Below, piece after piece: positions 59,201 to 63,420 of a stretch of 64,000 bases of DNA. Each line of letters opens with the position of its first letter. Position 1 is the stretch's first letter. The translations under genes and the position numbers were made by a program. The notes under the pieces are model-generated. The model was given only the letters and a program-made list of their open reading frames with translations. It did not search any database and was not told where the DNA came from. Origin of the DNA: Trichostrongylus colubriformis (lineage: Eukaryota > Nematoda > Chromadorea > Rhabditida > Trichostrongylidae); contig OZ022260.1 in the NCBI GenBank assembly GCA_963978905.1, forward strand, positions 44,909,551 through 44,973,550, read 5' to 3'.

Positions 59201-60176
59201 AAGAAGGCGCTTACCTTCTGTGTAAGGGTGTACTTCTTGGTAAGCACTCGTTCTATTGATTTATTGACCATGCCTTGCAAAAAATCGATAACCCTCTTGG
59301 GTTTTTTCTATGACCGGCGACTGCCCGTGCCGTGTCCCCGTGTCTGTGTATGTGTGTATCCAATAATTGCTAGTGGATGACTCAGTTGTGCAAACGGAAC
59401 TTGCGCAGGTCACGCTCTTTCTTAGTTCATCATCATCATCCAGAAAACGCATTCAAAGGATCTACAGGACCTAGGCACGAAGCACCCGAACGAAAAGTGA
59501 CCCGTGAACTCGTCGCGCGCGCGCATGGATCTTGTGGACCACAAACTGTGCCACCCCCAGACAAGACCCGAGAAGGTGCGATAACTGGGTCGAATCGATT
59601 TGCTACGAGAGAAATCGATCTCAGAGAGTTAGAGGAGGCTGGGTATGGGGCCATTAGACATGTATCCATTCAGGTTTTCGGCTAAGTCCATGATTCATTA
59701 AGTTTAACGAGGCGATCACGAATAGTAGACATTTGTACATGATGGAAAATCTTGAAATTGCAATTGAAATCAACAGAAAACACTTGGAAATGAAATGAAA
59801 TAACAATGAAATATTGCTTGGGAAAGAAAAACAGTTCAAGAAAAACGTATGCGAGGTAACAAGACATTAAAAGAGTGATGGACAACAGTAACGAACCTTC
59901 GGACAACGCCTCAAGACGTGATGTCATCTGACGCGCTTGCTCGTCAAATTCATCGGAAATGGGCTCGAGAGTACTAACTTTACTCAGATCATAGTAACTG
60001 AGCAGAATTGGCGGTATGTGAAGGTCTTCACGAATTAATTGTGGGATCAGATGCTGACGAATCGGTTCCGGGCCAAAGCACACGACCCGGTCCAGGTCCG
60101 GATCAAGACCGGCTACCACCTCCAAGAATGCAGTGGCTGGTTCGACGATACCGTCAAACACCGCCAACTTTTTCAT
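20127..60176 (-). CDS. sym-2: ESRP/Fusilli-family splicing regulator, whole gene (15 exons, 575 aa)
   Basis: Nuclear RNA-binding protein that controls alternative splicing by binding GU/G-rich RNA through three quasi-RRMs (family knowledge). The hand-built model joins in phase at every junction and totals 1728 nt. Residues 1-93 resemble the later part of the N-terminal exonuclease-like domain of vertebrate ESRPs. RRM1 is about 148-222 ([10 protein letters not shown], then [12 protein letters not shown], then YIEVYKAT). RRM2 is about 249-325 ([30 protein letters not shown]). RRM3 is about 352-431 ([29 protein letters not shown]). A proline-rich linker and a C-terminal module follow. Compared with vertebrate ESRP the first ~100 residues of the N-terminal domain are absent, unless they are encoded upstream. 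The start is the first in-frame ATG after the channel stop (context GGCACCATGA). The end could instead be spliced onward at AAG|GTAAAC (20157). Confidence 0.88.
20359..20451 (-). CDS. sym-2: ESRP exon 14, C-terminal module
   Basis: The acceptor is TTATTTAG and the donor AAT|GTGAGT. It encodes [20 protein letters not shown] then [11 protein letters not shown]. It occupies the place of the degenerate C-terminal motif in ESRP ([20 protein letters not shown]) and keeps the beta strand then helix pattern. Confidence 0.8.
20511..20599 (-). CDS. sym-2: ESRP exon 13, proline-rich linker
   Basis: The acceptor is TTTTTAG and the donor CAG|GTACAT. It encodes [20 protein letters not shown] then SPNMVIPGQ. 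It joins exon 12 through A|AC (Asn). The composition resembles the aromatic/proline-rich region of ESRP (AYYPSPPGSP). A 59-bp intron follows. Confidence 0.8.
20758..20869 (-). CDS. sym-2: ESRP exon 12, end of RRM3 and proline-rich linker
   Basis: The acceptor is TTTTAAAG and the donor CCAA|GTAGGT. It encodes [15 protein letters not shown] (human VFQCSAEEMNFVLM) and then a PPPVPPPPP tract. A Pro/Tyr-rich linker after RRM3 is typical of the family. Confidence 0.88.
21575..21690 (-). CDS. sym-2: ESRP exon 11, middle of RRM3
   Basis: The acceptor is AATTGCAG and the donor GAG|GTGAAT. It encodes [20 protein letters not shown], an alanine-rich helix, and KKQRYIE. It corresponds to [20 protein letters not shown] and DRYVE of human ESRP1. 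Confidence 0.92.
21966..22196 (-). repeat. tRNA-derived SINE-like repeat (family S1), copy 3
   Basis: Reverse orientation: complement of the S1 body (GCGGTGGCCAGCCGATG, GGTACAAATTTGCCGGCCCC) and head (CACCTGTCACTACACCAC). It sits in ESRP intron 10, with its head about 50 bp downstream of the exon 10 donor. Confidence 0.6.
22248..22416 (-). CDS. sym-2: ESRP exon 10, start of RRM3
   Basis: The acceptor is ATCTTCAG and the donor CAAG|GTGAGT. It encodes [40 protein letters not shown] and [12 protein letters not shown], matching the [20 protein letters not shown] and GVHMVLNHQG segments of human ESRP1. Confidence 0.94.
23310..23506 (-). repeat. tRNA-derived SINE-like repeat (family S1), diverged copy 4
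   Basis: It shares ATTGATGCGGGATTCGATTG, CACCATGATAGTGGG and GTGCGCCACCT with the complement of S1; its body is more decayed. It lies in ESRP intron 9. Confidence 0.5.
23545..23786. mobile_element. Long-TIR MITE, family M2, variant copy
   Basis: The M2 arms (AATCGCTTCGCGGCGTCGCA and CAACGCGATTTTTTGTCATA) surround a different centre (TTGGTACCGTGAAGGATCTT) that is shared with copies at 29916 and 43931. The left edge is less clear. Confidence 0.6.
24121..24242 (-). CDS. sym-2: ESRP exon 9, end of RRM2
   Basis: The acceptor is CACTTCAG and the donor CAG|GTGAAC. It encodes [20 protein letters not shown] then [17 protein letters not shown]. It is very close to the human GDAFVLFACEE and [16 protein letters not shown] segments. 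Confidence 0.93.
24407..24491 (-). CDS. sym-2: ESRP exon 8, middle of RRM2
   Basis: The acceptor is TATTTTAG and the donor ACAG|GTGAGA. It encodes [20 protein letters not shown] then TRSDGRPTG. It joins exon 7 in phase 0, and its last G completes the Gly of GDAFV in exon 9. Confidence 0.88.
24663..24899. mobile_element. Long-TIR MITE, family M1, copy 1
   Basis: Inverted arms of about 90 bp (GGGTGTGTCCCTTATGTCAG ... complement) around a short centre containing TTGGGTC / GACCCAA. Same family as 25608, 35032 and 51499. No coding capacity. Confidence 0.75.
25608..25846. mobile_element. Long-TIR MITE, family M1, copy 2, with 9-bp target duplication
   Basis: It begins GGGTGTGTACCCTTATGTCA and ends with the inverse. 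The 9-bp sequence ACTGGTCTT flanks both ends. A 9-bp duplication and long terminal inverted repeats point to Mutator-like (MULE) mobilisation. Confidence 0.8.
26095..26250. repeat. Tandem duplication, about 85-bp unit, two copies
   Basis: CAGTGATTTTTAGAGCAAC followed by AAAATATTAATAATTAATTA occurs twice. AT-rich; no gene. Confidence 0.7.
26935..27012 (-). repeat. tRNA-like sequence (decayed tRNA or SINE head)
   Basis: On the minus strand GGTGCCGGTAGTGTGATGGA ... GGTTCCAGTCCC ... CCGACACC can fold as a cloverleaf: the acceptor stem pairs 6 of 7, the D stem is GTGT/GCAC, the anticodon stem is ATGC/GCAT with loop TCGGAAA. C at position 33 and T-stem mismatches argue against a working tRNA. The trailing CGAAGCTTTTGCCCATAA is shared with 56690-56790. 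Confidence 0.4.
28081..28774. mobile_element. MITE family M4, copy with internally duplicated left arm
   Basis: The segment TGAGATTTTTCTTTTCTCAA appears three times (28087, 28291, 28527), each followed by M4 arm sequence. The right end has GTGGACGATTCCTTCAAG. This is a tandem expansion (units about 204 and 236 bp) of one arm. Confidence 0.65.
29697..29791 (-). CDS. sym-2: ESRP exon 7, linker and start of RRM2
   Basis: The acceptor is CATTACAG and the donor ATT|GTAAGT. It encodes [19 protein letters not shown] then [12 protein letters not shown], matching [20 protein letters not shown] of human ESRP1. Confidence 0.92.
29916..30187. mobile_element. Long-TIR MITE, family M2 variant, with 9-bp target duplication
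   Basis: The ends are GGGTGGGGGTCGATAGG and CCTATCGACCCCCACCT. CCGGGACGG is repeated on both sides. The centre has the GGTACCGTGAGGGACCTT palindrome. It lies about 125 bp upstream of ESRP exon 7 in intron 6. Confidence 0.78.
30190..35030. other. ESRP intron 6, mostly featureless
   Basis: It holds the M5 MITE (32646-32859), a repeated pair (GATGTGTAGCGAAAATCG with GTTGAAAAACGCGCC at 30267 and 30669), another repeated pair (GAGCTTAAAGGAGATCAACT at 32944 and GCTTAAAGGAGAGATCAATT at 33261), a G run at 32665 and a C run at 34226. No exon of the host gene is needed here. Confidence 0.55.
32646..32859. mobile_element. MITE family M5 (G-run ends)
   Basis: The ends are GGTGCTATCGCAATGAAGGG with a long G run, and the inverse CCCTCATTGCCATAGCACC with a C run. 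It contains an inner hairpin around CCTAAGCC ... GGCTTAGG. 214 bp, non-coding. Confidence 0.72.
35032..35270. mobile_element. Long-TIR MITE, family M1, copy 3
   Basis: Same palindromic layout as copies 1 and 2 (starts GGGTGTGTACTCTTATGTC, ends GACATAAGGGTACACAC). The flanking 9-mers no longer match, so the duplication has decayed or the ends differ. Confidence 0.75.
35851..36148 (+). CDS. Predicted small two-exon gene nested antisense in ESRP intron 6
   Basis: Exon 1 (35851-35944) starts at ATG and encodes [20 protein letters not shown] then [11 protein letters not shown]. The donor GAAG|GTAAAG opens a 73-bp intron closed by AACTCAG. Exon 2 (36018-36148) continues with [20 protein letters not shown] and ends at TAA, giving 74 aa. 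The split Gly codon (G|GA) keeps the frame. The N terminus is basic and the middle acidic. KSCLQDYF resembles a degenerate PCNA-interacting box (K-x-x-L-x-x-Y-F); that is inference. An AATAAA lies at 36135-36140, overlapping the last codons. I do not recognise the family. Exon 2 could also end earlier at a weak donor (CCG|GTACTT). Confidence 0.42.
36160..38250. other. ESRP intron 6, AT-rich stretch without features
   Basis: No open frame or splice pattern stands out. A duplicated GAGCTCATTTTAGTTCTACA / GAGCTCCTTTCACTTCTACA pair lies at 36171 and 36202. Confidence 0.5.
38253..39065. mobile_element. Rearranged MITE family M3 remnants
   Basis: At 38253-38330 an M3 end faces right (AAAGACAGTGGCAGGGGTAA, then ATTCATTCCAATCTTTGATA). 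At 38905-39065 M3 interior sequence reappears (CTCCTAGGGTCGACTTCGCC, GTGGTGCTTGACGTGT). The M1-related MITE at 38593-38822 and a G-run lie between. Confidence 0.5.
38593..38822. mobile_element. Long-TIR MITE related to M1 (GGGTGTATATCGTTA ends)
   Basis: A near-perfect palindrome: GGGTGTATATCGTTAAGACA with arms of about 100 bp, including GCGAGCTATGCGC, around a short centre. The flanks are ACATTGAAA and ACATTAAAA, a 9-bp duplication with one mismatch. A half copy with the same end lies at 17535-17592. Confidence 0.75.
39975..40027 (-). CDS. sym-2: ESRP exon 6, end of RRM1
   Basis: A 53-nt exon with acceptor TTTTCAG and donor GCTG|GTGAGT. It encodes [19 protein letters not shown], matching the [18 protein letters not shown] end of RRM1 in vertebrate ESRPs. 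A 10.2-kb intron follows and holds several MITEs and an antisense gene. Confidence 0.92.
40145..40353. mobile_element. MITE family M5, copy
   Basis: GGGTGCTATTCCAATGAAGG to the inverse CCCATTGCGAAAGCACCC, with the inner TGCCTAAGCC / GGCAGGCA hairpin. It lies about 118 bp upstream of ESRP exon 6. Confidence 0.7.
41215..41485. mobile_element. Long-TIR MITE, family M2, copy
   Basis: GGTGAGTCTACTTATGACAA to its inverse. The flanks are CATTTCTCG and AATTTCTCG, a 9-bp duplication with one mismatch. The interior matches 19259-19503 (GCAGAGCGTGG, ATGCCACACTGCCTC). Confidence 0.75.
41494..41864. mobile_element. MITE family M3, copy directly abutting an M2 MITE
   Basis: The ends are AAGGCAGTGATAGAGATACT and AATAACCCCTTTCCACTGCC. 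Interior markers TTCTAGGGTTGGCTTTGCCG and GAAATGACGTGGTC. It starts immediately after the target duplication of the M2 copy at 41215-41485. Confidence 0.65.
42391..42825. mobile_element. MITE family M4, full copy
   Basis: Starts TTTAAAGGAATCGTCAACGA and ends TTCCGTGGACGATTCCTTCA. The arms share ATTAGGCAAATACAATAT and GCGGGGCCTCCGATCAAG-type sequence with the other copies. It lies in ESRP intron 5, about 90 bp from exon 5. Confidence 0.72.
42918..43040 (-). CDS. sym-2: ESRP exon 5, middle of RRM1
   Basis: The acceptor is GATTTCAG and the donor CAG|GTATGG. It encodes [19 protein letters not shown] then [18 protein letters not shown]. It is close to human ESRP1 [20 protein letters not shown], a near-diagnostic match. 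Confidence 0.93.
43772..44320. mobile_element. MITE family M3, copy interrupted by an M2 MITE
   Basis: The ends are GACAGTGGTGGGAGTAATGC and GAATTACCCCTACCACTGCC. The extra length is explained by the M2 element at 43931-44203. It lies between ESRP exons 4 and 5, and its right end is about 60 bp from exon 4. Confidence 0.65.
43931..44203. mobile_element. Long-TIR MITE, family M2 variant, inserted inside another MITE
   Basis: The arms carry GGTGGAGATCGGTTGGTCAA and its inverse; the centre is shared with 29916-30187. It interrupts the M3 element at 43772-44320, so M2 was active after M3. Confidence 0.7.
44377..44487 (-). CDS. sym-2: ESRP exon 4, start of RRM1
   Basis: The acceptor is AATTTCAG and the donor ACC|GTGAGT. 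It encodes [19 protein letters not shown] and then helix 1 ([17 protein letters not shown]). RARGLPW is the hallmark beta-1 of the ESRP/hnRNP H quasi-RRM. Confidence 0.9.
44581..44635 (-). CDS. sym-2: ESRP exon 3
   Basis: A 55-nt exon between acceptor TTTTCAG and donor GTATG|GTGAGT. It encodes [17 protein letters not shown], matching the ERVNYKFESGTC stretch just before RRM1 in human ESRP1. A 93-bp intron follows. Confidence 0.8.
44755..45950. repeat. Second copy of the palindrome-family repeat (one arm and centre)
   Basis: It tracks 54968-55975 over about 1.2 kb (shared markers: GAAGGGTCTCAAG, CACTTCTGAACGTTTCCTTG, GACCCCCTGTGCGCGAATA). It includes the degraded tRNA-like block near 44925-44975. 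Its far end is cut by a fragment of a long-TIR MITE at 45947. Confidence 0.6.
45947..46048. mobile_element. M1 MITE fragment (one arm)
   Basis: It contains TGACTTGTAATCGCTTCGAG through GACATAAGGGTACACG, which is one arm of M1. The other arm is missing. It sits at the end of the 44755-45950 repeat. Confidence 0.65.
46780..47179. mobile_element. MITE family M5, longer variant
   Basis: The ends are GGCGCTACTGGAGTTGGGGG and the inverse CCCCAACTCCAGTAGCACC. The inner hairpin is CGCCTAAGCCTAGGG with its inverse. It is longer than the other copies and includes GC-rich sequence near 47100-47250 (GTCTGCGTCTCCGACCG). Confidence 0.62.
47282..47427. mobile_element. MITE family M4, right arm
   Basis: GAGAAGCTATATCTCGATCG through TTCCGTGGTCGATTCCTTTA. 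A short M4-like left end (GAGGAATCGTCCACGAAAA) occurs at 46543, so an M5 element (46780-47179) may have inserted in an M4 copy. Confidence 0.5.
48764..49081 (-). CDS. Uncertain 105-codon Ser/Pro/Thr-rich ORF
   Basis: ATG directly follows a TTTTTAG acceptor-like site. The frame stays open for 105 codons (for example [20 protein letters not shown]) and is rich in Ser, Pro and Thr. A second frame is also open for about 80 codons, which points to low-complexity DNA rather than a gene. Confidence 0.18.
   Translation of the reverse strand: MDRRHHSRDTLPSLSLYVVSASLPSSQNPNFTSSVPVSYPTTVSLPALAPQGPTCSFPFPTLFPALLTSQQARFKSAYTLPSNLFPTSQPSNSTPAQTFIATSHF
49120..49358 (+). repeat. tRNA-derived SINE-like repeat (family S1), copy 1
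   Basis: Head GCGGAGGTAGTGTAGTGACA with an A-box-like TAGTGTAGTG, and a B-box-like GGATCAAATCC about 45 bp later. The tail TCTGAATGGAAGTAGAATGT is shared by all four copies. No coding capacity. Confidence 0.62.
49754..49960. mobile_element. MITE family M3, half copy
   Basis: It starts TAAAGGCAGTGATAGGGGTA and continues with diverged M3 left-arm sequence; no right end found. Confidence 0.5.
50230..50307 (-). CDS. sym-2: ESRP exon 2
   Basis: A 78-nt exon between acceptor TTGTTCAG and donor CATG|GTAAGG, 9.6 kb downstream of exon 1. It encodes [20 protein letters not shown] then NAVRH. The choice rests on phase: G|CG restores an Ala codon after exon 1 and G|AA restores Glu before exon 3. A longer overlapping frame (50480-50226) is a shadow. 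The family has a comparable helical linker before RRM1. Confidence 0.65.
51056..51340 (-). CDS. Uncertain coding segment
   Basis: The first ATG in the open frame gives [40 protein letters not shown], then a middle with [16 protein letters not shown] and GNRWEHLRK. It looks protein-like, with a possible donor TGTAG|GTGAAA near the end. It sits in ESRP intron 1. No family recognised; it may be a fragment of a mobile-element protein. Confidence 0.27.
   Translation of the reverse strand: MEPSPAVTEKPAPNPMQSSKPHFNRLVSEFLTDSSGDMYNKVISSITRHFADVPIGPATEPQQWMDGSANKPLYFKGNRWEHLRKYSLRIEHCR
51499..51740. mobile_element. Long-TIR MITE, family M1, copy 4, with 9-bp target duplication
   Basis: GGGTGTGTACCC to GGGTACACACCC, with CACTTGCAA directly repeated on both sides. 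The arms match the other M1 copies closely. Confidence 0.8.
53642..53911 (-). CDS. Uncertain 89-codon ORF with one hydrophobic segment
   Basis: ATG in a favourable context (GAAAGATGG). The frame opens [20 protein letters not shown] then [18 protein letters not shown] and carries a hydrophobic stretch ([19 protein letters not shown]). A possible donor (GAAAG|GTAGCT) would truncate it. It lies in ESRP intron 1 on the sense strand. Could be a small membrane protein or chance. Confidence 0.25.
   Translation of the reverse strand: MAAEGSRMNELGEKLLGETRCDGNFKEIFKVPDPLQSTDIFFTTAILLKTTAIERVACSVVATVAVFRFAQAAIVRYSHFLDCSNPILR
54395..54630. mobile_element. M2 MITE, partial copy
   Basis: It shares the M2 interior (GCAGGGCATGGCAGCCTTCA, GTGTGGCATGGGTGGAAGCG, CGATTCGCACGTCGTACT), but the terminal repeats are eroded. 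Confidence 0.6.
56332..57258. mobile_element. TA-flanked mariner-type MITE (CAGTAGCGGT ends)
   Basis: It begins CAGTAGCGGT and ends ACCGCTACTG, with TA on both sides. It is inserted in the right arm of the large palindrome at 54968-57315: removing it and one TA rejoins the arm sequence seen in the left arm. It contains fragments of a tRNA-like repeat (56462-56790). No transposase. Confidence 0.7.
56640..56800 (+). repeat. Tandem tRNA-tail repeats
   Basis: Two copies (period about 78 bp) of GATGAGGTGCGGGTTCGAGT, CCGACACCGAAGC and TTTGCCCATAACT. GGTTCGAGTCCC is a perfect B-box (T-arm). No 5' half of a tRNA is present, so these are repeat fragments inside the 56332-57258 MITE. Confidence 0.5.
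57320..59370. other. ESRP intron 1, repeats without a supported gene
   Basis: It includes an M6-centre relative at 57880-58020 and a duplicated block (AATTCGTCCTCTCGTGAAAC at 58751 with a diverged partner at 58481). A C run at 58294-58305 resembles M5 ends. No coding pattern is convincing. Confidence 0.5.
59377..59685 (+). CDS. Uncertain 102-codon ORF antisense to ESRP intron 1
   Basis: An ATG-started frame with internal pieces such as [20 protein letters not shown] and [21 protein letters not shown] possible acceptor (CATCATCCAG) precedes the coding-like part and a possible donor (ATTCAG|GTTTTC) ends it. The opposite strand is also open, so coding status is weak. No family recognised. Confidence 0.25.
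   Translation: MTQLCKRNLRRSRSFLVHHHHPENAFKGSTGPRHEAPERKVTRELVARAHGSCGPQTVPPPDKTREGAITGSNRFATREIDLRELEEAGYGAIRHVSIQVFG
59897..60176 (-). CDS. sym-2: ESRP exon 1 (N-terminal domain part)
   Basis: From ATG 60176 to the donor GAAG|GTTCGT. It encodes residues 1-93, including [19 protein letters not shown] and [18 protein letters not shown], which align with the FCLCTDGQLHVRQIL and FYSFFDL parts of human ESRP1. The frame stays open upstream to beyond 60340, so the true exon or message start could lie further 5'. It leaves in phase 1. Confidence 0.75.
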
Positions 60177-60192
60177 GGTGCCGCCGGTCTCA

Positions 60193-60340
60193 TCAGGTGT
60201 GCCTGGAGGTCGCAACTGAGCCCTTAGGGGTGACGGCTTCACGAGCAGCAACAGCACGCGCCGCATCCGCATCATCAATGTACGGGATCGCCGCCGCGTC
60301 CTTGGGTACAAACGCGAACCACAGCGGAGTGGGCGGCGAC
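60193..60340 (-). CDS. K2P (TWK-type) channel, terminal exon with stop codon
   Basis: The acceptor is CTTCTTCAG. Joined in phase to the exon at 60568-60427, the frame reads KSPPTPLWFAFVPKDAAAI, continues through an acidic/alanine-rich tail (IDDADAARAVAAREAV), and stops at TGA 60195-60193 directly followed by a second TGA. This is a 48-residue cytoplasmic C terminus. The frame has natural codon usage and fits the splice phase exactly. The same DNA is also open in the frame used by the ESRP gene, whose first ATG is 16 nt downstream, so this stretch may be shared by two messages. No poly(A) signal or U-rich intercistronic stretch separates the two genes. Confidence 0.5.
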
Positions 60341-60426
60341 CTGAAGAAGCAGAGACGTTAGTGAGAGAGAGAGAGAGAGGCGCAGGGAGAAATACTAGGA
60401 GATCTCTCATCTCAACAATTACTTAC

Positions 60427-60568
60427 TTGGTAATTTTGGCTCCTTTCAGTGCTCTGAGCAATGCCATGGCATCCAGACCTCGACCGAGTGAGTGAATTCG
60501 TTCTATGCAGGCCGATCCCATCACGTCCACTGCCAGTGTGGTCAACACCAATCCGATAAACAGGAACA
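60427..60568 (-). CDS. K2P (TWK-type) potassium channel, penultimate coding exon
   Basis: Minus-strand exon between a TATTTCAG acceptor and a GTAAGT donor. It encodes 46 complete codons: a hydrophobic stretch (FLFIGLVLTTLAVDV) followed by a basic cytoplasmic juxtamembrane segment (ACIERIHSLGRGLDA, then LLRALKGAKIT). This matches the last transmembrane helix and post-M4 region of nematode two-pore-domain channels as I remember them. The exon enters needing one base from an earlier exon and leaves with two bases (AA), which join the G of the next exon to make Lys. Earlier exons, including the pore loops, are not visible and probably lie beyond 64000. Channel identity rests on this helix and tail only. 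Confidence 0.55.
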
Positions 60569-61700
60569 CTGAAATAGCGCTTTCAATTTTTTTTCAGCTG
60601 CAGTGAAAGATTACTCGGTTCCAGCTATCTCGTCCTCTGCGATGCTGGGTTAATTGAACTGCGAAAAGGGGTTCGGTCCGGTTAACCTGTCCCAGTTAGA
60701 TGAATCAACAAGATGCCGATGCACAAAACGAGCGGTACGGGTTATACCATCTCGACATCCTAGACGGGGAGTGCTGTTCCGGTAATTAGTGTGTGGTCAG
60801 GTCACCCATGAGTAGTGGGTTTCCTTCACGAGACGATTGATTTACTAATAATTTTAAGATCTTTCTACGTAGCTGGTCTACTTATTTCAAAGATAAAGGT
60901 CGAACAATAAAGGCAGATATTTGTGAAGTCAAATATTAGTAATGTTGGATATTTGTAACTTAAATGATTTCATATATGTAGTTAAGTTAGATATTTGATG
61001 ATCAAGTTAGGGTATCTTTCAATAAGTACAATTTCTGACTGAAGCATTCACAATCCATGATGAGGGTGAAAGCTAGTTACTGTGACAGTTCATAATACAA
61101 TGTTTTAGTCTCACAAGAATCCGACACTGGTCGGAACACTTGCACGCCACCCTCCTAGACGCAGTCCAGCGCGATCGAAGCAATTAGATATCGGAGTTTA
61201 CTCAATGGATGTACACGATTGCTTCACTCTAACAGGAAACATCGGTCTTTTGGATCTGCACCTTTAAAATGGCGAAATTCGACACAAATGGATATCTCGC
61301 TGGTGCCATTCTAGTATAGGTTCAAGTGCTTTGATGTCATACACCGCTCCAGTGCATTCCTGCGACTGAGGTTGTGGACTTTGTTTAGGATCAGCCCAGT
61401 CCGTTCTCGAATTCTCGCGCCTCATAATTTCCTACTTTATAAATCAAACGGCTTCTGATATCCCTCTACAACAGAGTCGGGTGGGCGTGGCGGCTGCATT
61501 CCTAAAATGAACCAAAGCAAAATGGATTCAAATTAAGACGAAGCATTTTTCAAGAAATTCGGAACAGCAAAAAAGTCCAAATCGAAGGCAATAATTAAGC
61601 TTACGTTGAGTGACCATAATTAATGGTAAAAGATCATATTTTACTAGCATGCTATATATAGTATCCCATGCTTAGGCTGGGTACATTCAAAGACGAGCTA

Positions 61701-62208
61701 CAGTAGCGCTCAAAAGTCTTCGGCGAAATGGTTTTCCACTCGGGATTTTTCACTTGTAACTTTTTTGCAACTTCACCGATCTAAGAGAAATTTTAGTATG
61801 TTGCACATGGCGACACTGCATACTTAATATACCATTTTGGCGCTCAACGGTGTGGGTTACGTGGTTATATGAAATTTTTTTATTTTGGTATACCATCGCT
61901 ATGCCGTCCCGCTGTGCCGCTGTCATCAAAAGTCGTGGCCTTTCTACAAAATATTAATGTTCTCTGAGGCTTGCTCGTTTTGTTTTTGTAAAGGAAGCCG
62001 TTTTTCTTGACCAAGCCTTATACTTTTCTTTGGGTGGTCTTAAAGTAAAATCTTGTAAAAAATCATGAAAAGTGGCAAGCGGCGCTCAAGTAGGAGAAAA
62101 TGTTGACAACAGGGTCAGGCACCACATATTAAAATTTTGTCACATTTGGTCAAGTAGGATAAAAGTTATTACAAAAAAGTTTTGGCCGAAGACTTTTGAG
62201 CGCTACTG
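61701..62208. mobile_element. TA-flanked mariner-type MITE, second member
   Basis: It starts CAGTAGCGCTCAAAAGTCTT and ends with the inverted form, with TA duplicated at 61699-61700 and 62209-62210. It is 508 bp and non-coding. Its terminal 10 bases nearly match the 56332-57258 element. Confidence 0.75.
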
Positions 62209-62802
62209 TATATCGATGTCGAATTTCGCGGTTTCCCGATTCCATGGTCCTGCATTCGCGCGGTTTTCTGATTTTGCGGTGTCGCGTTTCGCACGCCACT
62301 CGCAGCATCTGAGAAATGCAGAGCCTGAGTCGGGTCCCGCTACAAAGTCGCAACGTGCGGAATGACAAAATGGCAAAAACGAGAAGTCCCACTCCAGTTT
62401 TACAACTATGTATTCTTGCATATTCAGGCACAAAGTGTACGATATCGATGAAAATGGCAAATCCCTACTCTCAGCGACTGAGCATTCCTTTTGGCGAACC
62501 GAGCTTCGAATAATCGAGTCGCCAGGCCTTTCTTACTTGAAATTCGTGTTTCAGCTTGAATAAACGTTTTCGAAACAATTATTCCAGTACAGGAGGAGAC
62601 ACTTCAAAACGAGGAAACAAAAGGGACCCACAGAATGAGAATTAGCCTAAGCCTGTAAGGGCAGCAGCTTCAAAGAGTCGCGTGCTATTCGTTTCACTTC
62701 TACTCTGCGGAGGAGACACAAAGAAGAGGGAGTAACAGTTATCTTAAGTTCCTAATGAGTTCAAGCTCAGAAGTGTCAATTGTCCGCCCTACGCCATCCG
62801 GA

Positions 62803-63038
62803 TGGGTGTGTGCAGATATGACGGGGAATCGCGTGGCCGCCCGCGGCGCGGCACGGCAGGTGCGAGTGCCAAAGGTAGGGCATGGCAGCCTTCAAGCGAG
62901 GCAGTGTGGCATGGGTGGAAGCGCAGATGTGAAGCAGCCACGCTCTGCCGAGCTTCGGGCAATCGATACGACAATTCGTGCTGGTGGCGCCGCGAGTGGA
63001 ACGCCGCGAAGCGATTCCCCGTCATATCTGCACACACC
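62803..63038. mobile_element. Long-TIR MITE, family M2, copy
   Basis: GGTGTGTGCAGATATGACGG to CCGTCATATCTGCACACACC, with imperfect 9-bp flanks (ATCCGGATG / ATCTGGATA). The interior matches the other GC-rich M2 copies. Confidence 0.75.
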
Positions 63039-63420
63039 CCATCTGGATATAGCTTGCCGCGAGTGGGGAGTGCGCCTGTTGGACGATTCTCTCGACACAC
63101 ACCCTACCACTCTGCATACAAGTCCACTGTTTTTGCAAAGTGGGACATAACCGACTTCACCTTCTTTCGATGGATTGAAACTGAAAGGCGGGGCACCCAA
63201 TGAGAAGTGGTTGTTGGGGGATTTCGCGGACATTCCCAATCAAAAACTCACACCTCGTTTGGTTAGCCCCCCCCCCCGCCTAGACATCGTGTTTAAGCGG
63301 TTTTAGCGGCTTCACAACGCCCCAGGCATTACTGGATGAGGCAGCTTCGCATCTTTTTTTGCTTTATAGCGCTGAATTTTGTGGTGGTAGCGGCGATTCG
63401 TGTGTTTGTTATCGTTAGTC

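Noticed and set aside
60008..60361. 117-codon plus-strand ORF
   Set aside because: It is the antisense of the ESRP exon 1 and channel exons, whose splice phases and family matches are much stronger.
59682..60410. The single 242-codon minus ORF read as one protein
   Set aside because: It joins intron sequence on both sides. Its 5' part is in a different frame from the channel exon and its 3' part runs past a good donor at 59897 into a hydrophobic intron translation.
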